A stretch of DNA of 64,000 bases from an uncultured Collinsella sp. GTDB taxonomy: Bacteria; Actinomycetota; Coriobacteriia; Coriobacteriales; Coriobacteriaceae. The DNA lies in assembly GCA_900759045.1 (NCBI GenBank), contig CAAETU010000063.1, positions 29,802-93,801 on the forward strand, read 5' to 3'. The notes beneath the pieces were generated by a model. The model saw nothing but the letters and a program-made list of their open reading frames with translations. It was not told the DNA's origin and made no database searches. How positions within the stretch are numbered: the stretch's first letter is position 1; the number at the start of each line of letters is the position of its first letter. Shown piece by piece: positions 44,716 through 53,736 of this stretch. The translations under genes were made by a program, and so were the position numbers.

Positions 44716-44857
44716 CGCATTGCTTTCGGGCCCTCTCTCCGTGCTCCCTATAAGTTTAGCTGGACTCCCCGCAACCTGTTCCGCGTTGGCGGAACGAGCG
44801 CGACGTGGAGTGTCATTCTTTACCGCGTTAGACTAGACGCAGGGAAAGGAGGAGGAC

Positions 44858-46753
44858 ATGGATGCTCGCGTCAAGCAGCTTGTAAATATGATCGAGGACG
44901 CTCAGCCTGTCGCTGTCGCGGTGCTTGCCAAGCGTCTCGAGGTAAGCGAGCGCGCCGTGAGAAACTATATCCATCGCGCAAACGACAAGCTTGCGGGGGT
45001 TGCACGCATCGTTGGCAGCAAAGGGCAATATCGTATCGATGTTGCACATGCAGATGAGCTTGCTCGCTTGCTAGACGGTGCGGCTCTGGCCCATCCGGGC
45101 ATTCCTGATACGCGCGACGGCCGTGTGTCCTTCCTTCTTAACGACCTTCTCATGCGGTCCCAGTGGGTGACGATTGAGGAGTATGCGGATTTACTCTACG
45201 TTTCGGCGCGAACTCTGTCCAATGACATGCGTCTGGTAGAGCAGAAACTCGCCCAATTTGACTTGACGCTCGAAAAGCGCCCTCGCTACGGAATCCGCGT
45301 TGCGGGTGGGGAGTCGCAACGGCGTCTGTGTCTGGCCTCACTGGTGAGGCCCGTGTTGCCCGATACCGACGATGCAGAGCTCGCCGAGCGCCTGCGGGCC
45401 ATCGCCGCATGTGTGGACGATGCCCTGACTGCCTCGCCCGTCACGGTGAGCTCGCTGGCATCCCGCAATCTCATCATGCATCTTTACATCGCTCTTGGCC
45501 GCATCGAGCAGGGCTGCTATGTCCCGGCTGCAGAATCGGACGTTTTAAAGCTGGAGGGAACGCACGAATACGCTGCGGCTTTCCAGATTGCCGCAAACAT
45601 CAAGGATGCCCTGGGCGTGAGCATGCCCCGAGAAGAGGTTGCCTTTATCGCAATCCATTTGCTCGGCAGGGGCACGGGCGTGCCCGAGAAGGGCTCGGCC
45701 GTTATCTCGGACGAGATGTGGGAGATCGCTTCCGAGATGGTATGTGCGGTCAACGATGAGTTTAGGTTTGACTTTAGCAGCGATCTTGAACTTCGCATGA
45801 ACCTTGCTCGGCATATTGGCCCTCTGGGTTATCGCCTTGAATATCACATGCATATGGATAACCCCATGCTGCCCGATATCAAGACGAGGTTTCCGTTGGC
45901 CTATTCGATGGCGGCCGGCACCTCGCAGGTACTCGAGCGTCATTTTGGCAGCCAGCCCTCTGATGAGGAGCTCGGCTACATCGCCATGGCATTTGCCCTG
46001 GCCCTCGAGCAGCAAGCCGACCAGCCGCGTCGCAAACGCATCCTGATCGTGTGCGCCTCGGGAGCGGGAAGCGCCCGTATGCTCGAGCACCAGTACCGCA
46101 AGCAGTTTGGTATGTATATCGAGTCGATTGAGACATGCGACGTCGCCCGCGTGGGAACGCTCGACTTTTCGCACATCGACTACGTGTTCACAACGGTGCC
46201 GCTCAACGTCAAGTTGCCCGTGCCCGTCCGCGAGGCCGATTTCTTCTTGGAGACGAGCGATGTCAACGCTATCCGCAAGGTGCTGAGTGATGACGCTGCG
46301 CAATCGGACTCCCTGAGCGCTTTCTTTAGCCGTGCCCTGTTCTTCAACCGCGTTGAGGCGTCGTCGAAGCAGGCCGTTCTCCGATATCTCTCCGAGCGCG
46401 CCGTCGAGAGCGGCCGTGTCGATGCCCAGTTTGCCCAAGAGGTTGCCGAGCGCGAGAGCGCGAGTGCCACCTCGTTTGGCAATGGGGTGGCCATGCCCCA
46501 TGGGATGCATCCTTTGAGCGCCGAGGCCTTTGTTACCGTGGGCCTGCTCGAACATCCCATTCTTTGGGACGAATACGGCCATGAGGTCGATATCGTCTTT
46601 ATGGTGTCGTTTGCCCGGTCGGGCGGCGACGAGGCGCGGATCTTGAGCTCGCTGCTCGCTGAGATCTTTATGGACCGCCAGGGGGTCGAGCGCTTACGCG
46701 AGCGCCGGTCCTGGCATGAGCTGATGGCGCTTGTGCAAGCGCATACGGCTTAA
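44858..46753 (+). CDS. licR: LicR-like PTS-controlled transcriptional activator (PRD, EIIB, EIIA domains)
   Basis: 631 residues with an ideal RBS (AAAGGAGGAGG). Order: N-terminal winged helix (about 1-60, RLEVSERAVRNYIHRAND), a second Mga-like helix-turn-helix (about 95-150, YVSARTLSNDMRLVEQKL), two PTS regulation domains (about 180-390) with His sites (LIMHLYIALGR, EEVAFIAIHLLGRG, LEYHMHMDNP), a Lic-type EIIB (ILIVCASGAGSARM, Cys near 400) and an EIIA of fructose/mannitol type with AMPHG (His near 547). Phosphorylation by HPr and EIIB sets activity. It precedes a beta-glucoside PTS and GH1 gene, its likely targets. Confidence 0.93.
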   Translation: MDARVKQLVNMIEDAQPVAVAVLAKRLEVSERAVRNYIHRANDKLAGVARIVGSKGQYRIDVAHADELARLLDGAALAHPGIPDTRDGRVSFLLNDLLMRSQWVTIEEYADLLYVSARTLSNDMRLVEQKLAQFDLTLEKRPRYGIRVAGGESQRRLCLASLVRPVLPDTDDAELAERLRAIAACVDDALTASPVTVSSLASRNLIMHLYIALGRIEQGCYVPAAESDVLKLEGTHEYAAAFQIAANIKDALGVSMPREEVAFIAIHLLGRGTGVPEKGSAVISDEMWEIASEMVCAVNDEFRFDFSSDLELRMNLARHIGPLGYRLEYHMHMDNPMLPDIKTRFPLAYSMAAGTSQVLERHFGSQPSDEELGYIAMAFALALEQQADQPRRKRILIVCASGAGSARMLEHQYRKQFGMYIESIETCDVARVGTLDFSHIDYVFTTVPLNVKLPVPVREADFFLETSDVNAIRKVLSDDAAQSDSLSAFFSRALFFNRVEASSKQAVLRYLSERAVESGRVDAQFAQEVAERESASATSFGNGVAMPHGMHPLSAEAFVTVGLLEHPILWDEYGHEVDIVFMVSFARSGGDEARILSSLLAEIFMDRQGVERLRERRSWHELMALVQAHTA

Positions 46754-46868
46754 GGCTTCTTTTGTCGAAAACCCTGCCTGCCTGCAATAAACCTCGAGGA
46801 TTGCGGGTGGGAGATAGGCGTTTCGAATATTCAAGTACAAACCAAACATCACGGGAGAGGAGACCGTT

Positions 46869-47195
46869 ATGGACGATCAGGGAACCGAGATGGTTTCGTT
46901 TCAGCTGGTCGCTGCAGCGGGAGAGGCGCGCAGCCTTGCCTTCGAAGCCCTTGAAAAGGCAAAGGCGGGGGATTTTGACGCTGCCGCCAAACTCATGAAG
47001 CAGTCAAAGGATGCGGGAATCAAGGCTCACCACATCCAAACGCAGCTGCTTTCGACCGAGGCGGCGGGCGAGCATCTGTCGGTGGATGTGTTGCTGGTCC
47101 ATGCTCAGGACCACCTCATGTGCTCCATGCTTGCTCAGGAGCTCGTGCAGGAGCTGATCTGCCTGTATGAGCGCACTGCAGCCAAGAACGCCTAA
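46869..47195 (+). CDS. celC: PTS lactose/cellobiose-family IIA component
   Basis: 108 residues from ATG 46869 (GGGAGAGGAG upstream). All-helical IIA-Lac fold: LVAAAGEARSLAFEALEKAKAGDFDAAAKLM, AHHIQTQLLSTEAAG with the phospho-His region, and VDVLLVHAQDHLMCSMLAQEL. It takes phosphate from HPr and gives it to the IIB next door. First structural gene of the operon IIA-IIB-IIC-GH1. Confidence 0.94.
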   Translation: MDDQGTEMVSFQLVAAAGEARSLAFEALEKAKAGDFDAAAKLMKQSKDAGIKAHHIQTQLLSTEAAGEHLSVDVLLVHAQDHLMCSMLAQELVQELICLYERTAAKNA

Positions 47196-47241
47196 CGGCG
47201 TGCGGCGACTATCCAACCAATCAATGCGAAGGGAATCCCTT

Positions 47242-47535
47242 ATGAAGATCCTTCTTGTTTGCGCAGCTGGCCTGTCTACAAGCATTCTGATGAAGAAACT
47301 CGAGAAATACGCGGAGCAAAACGGCATCGAGCTTGATATCGATGCGGTGGGTATCGGCGAGTATCAGGAGACCTGCGCCGATTATGACGTGCTGCTCTTG
47401 GGGCCGCAGGTGTCCTACCAGCTCAACACCGTCAAGCAGGGGAGCGGTAAGCCGACCGCGGTCATCCCCGCACAGGACTACGGCATGGGCAACGCCGCCA
47501 ATGTGCTGGCACTCGCCCAGTCGCTGTTGGGCTAG
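47242..47535 (+). CDS. celA: PTS lactose/cellobiose-family IIB component
   Basis: 97 residues from ATG 47242 (AAGGGA upstream). MKILLVCAAGLSTSILMKKL carries the phospho-cysteine at residue 7; the rest is the standard IIB-cellobiose fold ending MGNAANVLALAQSLLG. It phosphorylates the sugar during entry through IIC. Confidence 0.95.
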   Translation: MKILLVCAAGLSTSILMKKLEKYAEQNGIELDIDAVGIGEYQETCADYDVLLLGPQVSYQLNTVKQGSGKPTAVIPAQDYGMGNAANVLALAQSLLG

Positions 47536-47544
47536 GAGGCGACC

Positions 47545-48894
47545 ATGGAAAAGTTAATGACCCTGCTTCAGGAAAAACTGACCCCTATTGCCAATTTCTG
47601 CGGCACCGAGCGCCATTTTGCCTCCATGCAAAAGGGCTTTATGAGCGCGATCAGCTTCATCTTGGTCTCTGCCGTCTTTATGATCATCGCCAACCCGCCG
47701 GTCACGGCCGACCTGGTGGCGCAGGGCGGGTTCTGGTCCGTCTTTGGCCCTTGGCTCGATTTTGCCACGGCCAATAAGCTCACGCTGCTCATCCCGTTCA
47801 ACATGACGATGGGCATACTGTCGGTGATCGTGACGTTCGCAATCGCCTATAACCTGGCGGGCACCTACAAGATGCCCAAGCTTAACGCCGGTATGACCTC
47901 GCTGGTGATGTTCCTGATCGCCGCGGCGCCGTCGTCCTACTACCAGCTTGCTGATGAGTCCGTGCTCCAGGCGGTCCCCTGCACCTATCTGGGTGCGCAG
48001 GGCCTGTTTACCGCCATCATCGTTGCCCTGGTCTCCGTCGAGGTCACGCGCTTCTGCCAGACCAAGGGCATCACCATCAAGATGCCCGATGGCGTGCCGC
48101 CGTTTTTGTCCGAAACCTTTGGCGCCATCGTGCCTATGCTCGCCAACATCCTCATCTTCTTTGGTGGCAACCTGCTGATCCAGATGATCGATCCCACGCT
48201 GTCCATCCCCTCGGTTATCGAGAAGCTGCTCGCTGCCCCGCTTTCCGTCGCAGTTGACTCTGTGCCCGGCGCACTGCTTATCTGCTTCATGACGCTGCTG
48301 TTTTGGTGCTTTGGCGTCCACGGCAACATGATCGTGATGCCCATCACCGCCCCGGTTACGCTTGCCGCCTTTGCTGCCAACGCCTCGCTCTACGCTGCTG
48401 GGCAGCCGCTTGAGTTCCACCCGGCACTCATGTCGATGGCCATCAACCTCATCGGCGGCACGGGCAATACGTTCTCTTTTGTGGCGCTCTGCGCGTTTAG
48501 GGCAAAGTCGCAGCAGCTCAAGGCATTTGGCAAGGCATCCATCGTGCCGAGCTTCTTCCGTATCTCCGAGCCCGCGATCTTTGGCGCACCCATCATCTTC
48601 AACCCGATCCTCATGATTCCGTTTGTGCTGGGCGGTATGATTTCGGCCCTGCTGTATTGGGGTGCAATCTCACTGGGTCTTGTCTCTAACTTCTACATCT
48701 TGGTGAGCGGCACGTTCCCCATCTTCGTTCAGGGCTTTATCCAGTGCCTCGACCCGCGCATCTGGGTATTTACGATCGTTTTGATCGTGGTCATGGCTGT
48801 GGTCTGGTACCCGTTCTTTAAGGTGTACGACAACCTGCTCCTGGCACAGGAGCGGGAGAACGCTGCGGCAGCTTCTGCCAAGGATGCTGAGTAG
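47545..48894 (+). CDS. celB: PTS lactose/cellobiose-family IIC permease
   Basis: 449 residues, about ten membrane helices. Family traits: an N-terminal amphipathic part (LQEKLTPIANFCGTERHFASMQKGFM), LLFWCFGVHGNMIVMPITAPV, NLIGGTGNTFSFVALC and SEPAIFGAPIIFNPILMIPFVL. The start follows the IIB stop by 9 bases with AGGAGG. It transports a beta-glucoside disaccharide such as cellobiose; specificity is inferred from the linked GH1 enzyme. Confidence 0.95.
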   Translation: MEKLMTLLQEKLTPIANFCGTERHFASMQKGFMSAISFILVSAVFMIIANPPVTADLVAQGGFWSVFGPWLDFATANKLTLLIPFNMTMGILSVIVTFAIAYNLAGTYKMPKLNAGMTSLVMFLIAAAPSSYYQLADESVLQAVPCTYLGAQGLFTAIIVALVSVEVTRFCQTKGITIKMPDGVPPFLSETFGAIVPMLANILIFFGGNLLIQMIDPTLSIPSVIEKLLAAPLSVAVDSVPGALLICFMTLLFWCFGVHGNMIVMPITAPVTLAAFAANASLYAAGQPLEFHPALMSMAINLIGGTGNTFSFVALCAFRAKSQQLKAFGKASIVPSFFRISEPAIFGAPIIFNPILMIPFVLGGMISALLYWGAISLGLVSNFYILVSGTFPIFVQGFIQCLDPRIWVFTIVLIVVMAVVWYPFFKVYDNLLLAQERENAAAASAKDAE

Positions 48895-48895
48895 C

Positions 48896-50350
48896 ATGGG
48901 TTACTTTGACAGAACGTCTGCTGCCGGTATGCCCGAGGGCTTTTTGTGGGGCGGCGCGCTCGCTGCCAACCAGGCCGAAGGGGGCTGGAACGAGGGCGGC
49001 CGCGGTATGTCGCACTCCGACCTGATTCCACAGGGTCCCGACCGCTGGGATGTGATGTTTGGCAGGCAAAAGCCCGTGGATGATCCGGACAGGCTGTATC
49101 CATGCCGTTGGGGCAACGACTTCTTCCATCATTGGCGCGAGGACGTCGAGCTCTTTGCCGAGATGGGCTTTAAGTGCCTGCGTCTTTCAATTTGTTGGAG
49201 CCGTATTTTTCCCACAGGGATGGAGGCCGAGCCCAACGGTGAGGGCTTGGAGTTTTACCGTCAGGTATTCGAGGCGCTGCGCGAGCACGGAATCGAGCCA
49301 CTCGTGACGCTGTCGCACTACGACTATCCGTTGGCTCTGGTCGAGCGTTATAGTGGATGGCAAAGCCGAGAGATGATCGAGCGGTATGCGCACTACGTCG
49401 AGACCGTCGGACGTGCGTACCAGGGCCTCGTGCGTTATTGGCTCACCTTCAACGAGATCAACAGCGTGGCGCTGTCCTATCTCAACGCGGGCGTCACGCT
49501 CGAGGATGAGCGTGACCGTGCAGCCGTGACCGCGGCGTTCTCGCACCATATGTTTATGGCGAGCGCTCACGCTGTCGAGATCCTGCACAAGATCGATCCC
49601 GCAAACAAGGTGGGTTGCATGATCGCTGCCGGTGCGACCTATCCGTACCGTTGTGCGCCCGAGGACGTATGGCTTGCGTATGAGGAGGACCGCGGCCGCT
49701 ACTTCTACACTGACGTGATGGCTGCGGGCGCCTATCCTACTTGGAAGCTGCGTGCGCTCGAGAAAGAGGGTGTTCACGTGCCCTTTGAGCCGGGCGATAC
49801 GGAGTATCTGGCCGAGCATACCGTCGACTTCATCTCGTTCTCGTACTATTGCTCGCGCTTGGTGTGCGCCGATGACCAGGTGATCGCTGAGAAGGCGGAG
49901 GGCAACGTGTTCCCGACGCTGCGCAATCCGTACCTCAAGGATAAAGAGACTGCCTGGAAATGGCAGATCGATGCGCTGGGTTTGCGCGTGACGCTTGCCG
50001 GCTACCACGATCGTTACCATCTTCCGCTCTTTATCGCTGAGAACGGTGTGGGCGGACTCGATGCGCTGGAAGACGGCAAAGTCCACGATGCGTATCATAT
50101 TGATTACCTGCGCAGGCATATTCTTGCGCTACGCGATGCAATTGTCGAGGACGGTGTTGACCTGATGGGATACACGCCGTGGGGCTGTATCGATCTGGTA
50201 TCGGCCTCGACGGGGCAGATGAAGAAGCGCTATGGCTTTGTTTATGTCGATGCCGATGATACGGGCAAAGGCACGTTCGATCGCTACCGAAAGGACAGCT
50301 TCTGCTGGTATCAAAAGGTCATTGCATCAAATGGCGAGGACTTGAGTTAA
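48896..50350 (+). CDS. bglA: GH1 6-phospho-beta-glucosidase
   Basis: 484 residues from ATG 48896, one base after the IIC stop; an alternative in-frame ATG 48884 overlaps the IIC end, so the first 4 residues are uncertain. GH1 barrel: FLWGGALAANQAEGGW at the N-terminus, LSICWSRIFPTG, the acid/base TFNE near 186, and nucleophile FIAENGVGG near 382. C-terminal ending YGFVYVDADD is typical of phospho-glucosidases. It hydrolyses the phosphorylated disaccharide brought in by the PTS. A terminator follows at 50367. Confidence 0.95.
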   Translation: MGYFDRTSAAGMPEGFLWGGALAANQAEGGWNEGGRGMSHSDLIPQGPDRWDVMFGRQKPVDDPDRLYPCRWGNDFFHHWREDVELFAEMGFKCLRLSICWSRIFPTGMEAEPNGEGLEFYRQVFEALREHGIEPLVTLSHYDYPLALVERYSGWQSREMIERYAHYVETVGRAYQGLVRYWLTFNEINSVALSYLNAGVTLEDERDRAAVTAAFSHHMFMASAHAVEILHKIDPANKVGCMIAAGATYPYRCAPEDVWLAYEEDRGRYFYTDVMAAGAYPTWKLRALEKEGVHVPFEPGDTEYLAEHTVDFISFSYYCSRLVCADDQVIAEKAEGNVFPTLRNPYLKDKETAWKWQIDALGLRVTLAGYHDRYHLPLFIAENGVGGLDALEDGKVHDAYHIDYLRRHILALRDAIVEDGVDLMGYTPWGCIDLVSASTGQMKKRYGFVYVDADDTGKGTFDRYRKDSFCWYQKVIASNGEDLS

Positions 50351-50366
50351 CTCTTACAGGTCTGTT

Positions 50367-50402
50367 GCCCCCGCGGTCCGCTTCGGCCGAGGGGGCTTTT
50401 GC
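50367..50402 (+). terminator. Terminator of the beta-glucoside operon
   Basis: Stem GCCCCCGCGG / CCGAGGGGGC (one mismatch) followed by TTTTGC. Confidence 0.8.
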
Positions 50403-50446
50403 TATTGAGACGGCTGTTCATGAGGAGCATTGCAGACTTCGGAAAC

Positions 50447-50794
50447 CCGGCACTTGGGGACGTTCCTTTCCTGCCGGCAGCTTGGGACAGTCCTTAAAGG
50501 CCGCATCGATCAACTGCGGAAAGCACATCCCAGAATGAGCGTCCAACATGGGGCGCGGTTTCCCTTGAGGCCCTCAATCGGAAAATGCATCCCGGATTTT
50601 TGTCGAAAAGCGGTCCCTAGTTTCCCAAACGGGCCGCTAACGGAAAGCGCATCCCGCTATTGGGCCCCAAAGCAGGATGCGCTTTCCGTGCTGGCAGTTC
50701 CAAGCAGTTCGGGATGGCCCTTTTCGTCTGCTCTCGGCTGGCGTCCGCAAGACTGTCCCCAACGACCACTCATTTAAGTCTGTCCCCAATGACT
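50447..50794. repeat. Composite intergenic repeat block with palindromic units
   Basis: It starts CGGCACTTGGGGACGTTCC, includes GCTTGGGACAGTCC, then several GGAAAnnnCATCCC palindromes (50519-50702) related to the 12283 array, and ends with the 42-base block identical to 44641-44682. No gene lies in these 350 bases. Confidence 0.8.
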
Positions 50795-51794
50795 AGTAGG
50801 CCCACATGGCTTCGATTTCGTTGAGGACTTCTACGACGCCCCAGCGGCGGGCGCTACGGCTGGGCGAATTGGGATCGTAGACACCGATCTGGTCGGCGTC
50901 GTCAATGCCGTAGAGCACGATGTAATGACCCACGTTGGTAAACGTACCGGGACGCACGGCGGCGATTACGGGGGCACCTGAGCGCAAGGCCTGGGCCATC
51001 GAGTCTCGATCGTTGTAGAGCTGCGTCCCGTTAAGCCCCAGCTGCCATGCGCCGCTCGTCATAAATGACCACTCGGTGGCACCGGTGGGGGCATAGTTGC
51101 CCGCCTCGGAAAGGGCGCACATATCTGCCGGTGTCATATCGGTGCGTCCCGTTTTAAAGATGTAGACCATGGTGAGGCAGGTGGGTCCGCAGCCGTTTTG
51201 GCGGATGGTGCCGCCGGCGTAGGGCAGCTCCGACCATGCGGGGTCAATCTGGTAGATATGCGGCATGGTGCCGGCACTCCACTGCGAACGCGGGGTCGAA
51301 AAAGCAAACGAGTAGCCGAGTGCGACCGGGGCTTTGAGGAGCTTTTCCTCGGCGGTGGGCTCTAGACCGGCAGAGCCATGCGAGGCACACGACCCCAGAT
51401 ACACAAAGGCCAGACATGCCATGATGGAGCACAGGGCAAGACGGAGACGATGAATCTGCGGATTGGCGGCCCTGACACGTCCCATCGGCCGTGGCCGCTT
51501 TGCGCCGCATCCACCGCGGGGCTTCGAAAAGAAACGGCTGATGTGATCGTCAGACTTTCGCCGATCGTTTTTCTGCCGCCGAGGCACTTCGGCCCGGCGT
51601 TGACGGGTGCCCGAGCACGGGCGATCCGCCTGACGCGTGCCGGCATTCTGCGGCATAGACGACGAGGGACGATCCTGCGGACGCTGCGGGTTCTGTGGCC
51701 CGTCGTTGTCAGAAACACTCCTGGATGCTGGCGTGGTACGCCCGGCAAGGCGAACGTTTCGCTGCCGTTCGCCGTCGTTGTATTCGTATGCCAT
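50793..51794 (-). CDS. Membrane-anchored C39-like cysteine peptidase
   Basis: 333 residues from ATG 51794 (GAGGTGG 5-6 bases upstream). A long basic, Arg/Pro-rich cytoplasmic N-terminus (1-~110), one membrane helix (LRLALCSIMACLAFVYLGS, about 118-136), then an extracytoplasmic peptidase_C39_2 domain: NGCGPTCLTMVY with the active Cys near 200, GHYIVLYG with the His near 290, and DPNSPSRS with the Asp after it. It is a secreted-face cysteine peptidase or transpeptidase; substrate unknown. It ends inside a repeat block and is divergent from the APC permease. Confidence 0.85.
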   Translation of the reverse strand: MAYEYNDGERQRNVRLAGRTTPASRSVSDNDGPQNPQRPQDRPSSSMPQNAGTRQADRPCSGTRQRRAEVPRRQKNDRRKSDDHISRFFSKPRGGCGAKRPRPMGRVRAANPQIHRLRLALCSIMACLAFVYLGSCASHGSAGLEPTAEEKLLKAPVALGYSFAFSTPRSQWSAGTMPHIYQIDPAWSELPYAGGTIRQNGCGPTCLTMVYIFKTGRTDMTPADMCALSEAGNYAPTGATEWSFMTSGAWQLGLNGTQLYNDRDSMAQALRSGAPVIAAVRPGTFTNVGHYIVLYGIDDADQIGVYDPNSPSRSARRWGVVEVLNEIEAMWAY

Positions 51795-52152
51795 TTGTAC
51801 CACCTCGTCTCATATATAACCCGTCCATCCTACAAAATAGACGTGCAGCAAATGAGCACGTGCGACAAAAGTTCGATAAACGGCACGAACAGGGTGGGCT
51901 TGGCGTCATAAAGCGACACCTTCCGCGAGCAATCGAATCGCGCCATCAAAACGGGCGCTCGCACCGAGTGGCGCCCCTCGCCGTTCGTCCCAAAAACGGT
52001 GCCGCTCGTTTTGTAGTTCTGCCATCGGTCGAGTCACAAGCGGCGTTGCTGTGCCAAGGCCGTATCTTAAAGCCACGAAATAAAAGCGCGCGGCAAAACG
52101 GACCGCGCAAGGGGTGACGTCAAGGGGCGTCAAATAGGAAAGGAGGGGAACA
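51795..52152. other. Intergenic region upstream of the APC permease
   Basis: No gene is seen with an RBS; short frames here look random. It contains the divergent promoters and a partial hairpin (GCGCG and complement near 52089). GGAAAGGAGGGG at 52138-52149 is the permease RBS. Confidence 0.4.
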
Positions 52153-53604
52153 ATGGCGGACAAGAACGCAGAAGTTGCAGTTGAGGATAACGGCGGCATG
52201 AAGAAAACGCTTTCGCTCTGGAACTTCTTCACCATCGGTTTCGGTGCCATCATCGGTACCGGTTGGGTTCTGCAGGTCGGCGACTGGATGGTCGTGGGCG
52301 GCGGTCCCGTTCCCGCTATGATCGCATTCCTCTTGGGTGCAATCTTCCTCGTGCCCGTCGGAGCTGTTTTCGGTGAGCTCACGGCTGCTATCCCCATCTC
52401 GGGCGGCATCGTCGAGTATGTCGATCGTAGCTTTGGCCGTACGCTGAGCTACATCACCGGTTGGCTTTTGGCCCTGGGCAACGGCATCCTGTGCCCGTGG
52501 GAGGCCATCGCCATTTCGACCCTCGTGTCCGAGATGTTCGGCAGCCTGCCCGGTCTTGAGTGGCTGCGCGCCGTTAAGCTCTACACCATCCTGGGCGCCG
52601 ACGTTTACCTGTTCCCGACGCTGATCGCGCTCGGCTTTGCAGCCTACGTCATCTTCCTCAACTTCCGCGGTGCCAGCTCGGCCGCCAAGCTCCAGGCCTT
52701 CCTGACCAAGGCCCTGCTCTGCGGCATGCTGCTCGCCATGGGCGTCTCGCTGTTCACCGGCTCGCCGGACAACGCCATGCCCGTGTTCTCCCAGGTCACC
52801 GGCGCTGGCGGCGGTAAGGCCGCTACCGAGGGCGCCAGCCTGTTCGCCGGCATCGTGTCGGTCCTGGTTCTGACCCCGTTCTTCTACGCCGGTTTCGACA
52901 CCATTCCTCAGCAGGCTGAGGAAGCAGCCGAGGGCCTCAACTGGAACAAGTTCGGCAAGATCATCTCCCTGGCTCTGCTGGCCGCCGGCGGCTTCTACAT
53001 GGTCTGCATCTACTCGTTCGGCACCATCCTCGACTGGCATGAGTTTGTTAAGAGTCCGGTTCCCGCGCTTGCCTGCCTCAAGGGCATCAACATGCTCTTG
53101 TACCTGGCCATGCTCGTTATCGCCACGCTTGGACCCATGGGCCCGATGAACTCCTTCTACGGCGCCACGAGCCGCATCATGCTCGCCATGGGCCGCAAGG
53201 GCCAACTGCCCGAGAAGTTCGCCGAGGTCGACCCCAAGTCCGGCGCTCCCAAGCTCGCCTGCGTCGTTCTGGGCGTTATCACCGTCATCGGTCCGTTCCT
53301 GGGCAAGAACATGCTCATCCCTCTGACCAACGTGTCGGCTCTCGCCTTCATCTTCTCCTGCGGTATGGTCGCCCTCGCCTGCCTGCGCATGCGCTTCACC
53401 GAGCCCGACCTGCCTCGTCCCTACGAGGTGCCCGGCGGCAAGTTTGGCATCGGCCTCGCTATCGCTGCCTGCGCCATCATCATCGGCCTTCTCGTGATTC
53501 CGTTCTCTCCCGCCTCCCTCAACATGGTGGAGTGGAGCATCGTGATCGGCTGGTTGGCTATTGGTCTGGCCCTCATGGCTTTCACCAATTCCCGCAAAAA
53601 GTAA
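52153..53604 (+). CDS. APC-superfamily amino acid permease
   Basis: 483 residues, about twelve membrane helices. LSLWNFFTIGFGAIIGTGW is the APC helix-1 motif with the unwound Gly-rich substrate site; GELTAAIPISGGIVEYVDRSFG and PFFYAGFDTIPQQAEEA are further family signatures. It imports an amino acid or amine. It is followed 132 bases later by an amidohydrolase gene on the same strand, suggesting uptake and breakdown of one amino-acid derivative or dipeptide. Confidence 0.92.
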   Translation: MADKNAEVAVEDNGGMKKTLSLWNFFTIGFGAIIGTGWVLQVGDWMVVGGGPVPAMIAFLLGAIFLVPVGAVFGELTAAIPISGGIVEYVDRSFGRTLSYITGWLLALGNGILCPWEAIAISTLVSEMFGSLPGLEWLRAVKLYTILGADVYLFPTLIALGFAAYVIFLNFRGASSAAKLQAFLTKALLCGMLLAMGVSLFTGSPDNAMPVFSQVTGAGGGKAATEGASLFAGIVSVLVLTPFFYAGFDTIPQQAEEAAEGLNWNKFGKIISLALLAAGGFYMVCIYSFGTILDWHEFVKSPVPALACLKGINMLLYLAMLVIATLGPMGPMNSFYGATSRIMLAMGRKGQLPEKFAEVDPKSGAPKLACVVLGVITVIGPFLGKNMLIPLTNVSALAFIFSCGMVALACLRMRFTEPDLPRPYEVPGGKFGIGLAIAACAIIIGLLVIPFSPASLNMVEWSIVIGWLAIGLALMAFTNSRKK

Positions 53605-53736
53605 CGCCTAGCCGGGGCGGACCAGGTGCGCGGGGCCCTCTCTTCCGCGCACCGAACCCGGCATCACTTGGGTAGCTTTGTGAGGCCGCGACCCAACACG
53701 GCCTCGCCCACATATATGGATCCATAAGGAGGAACC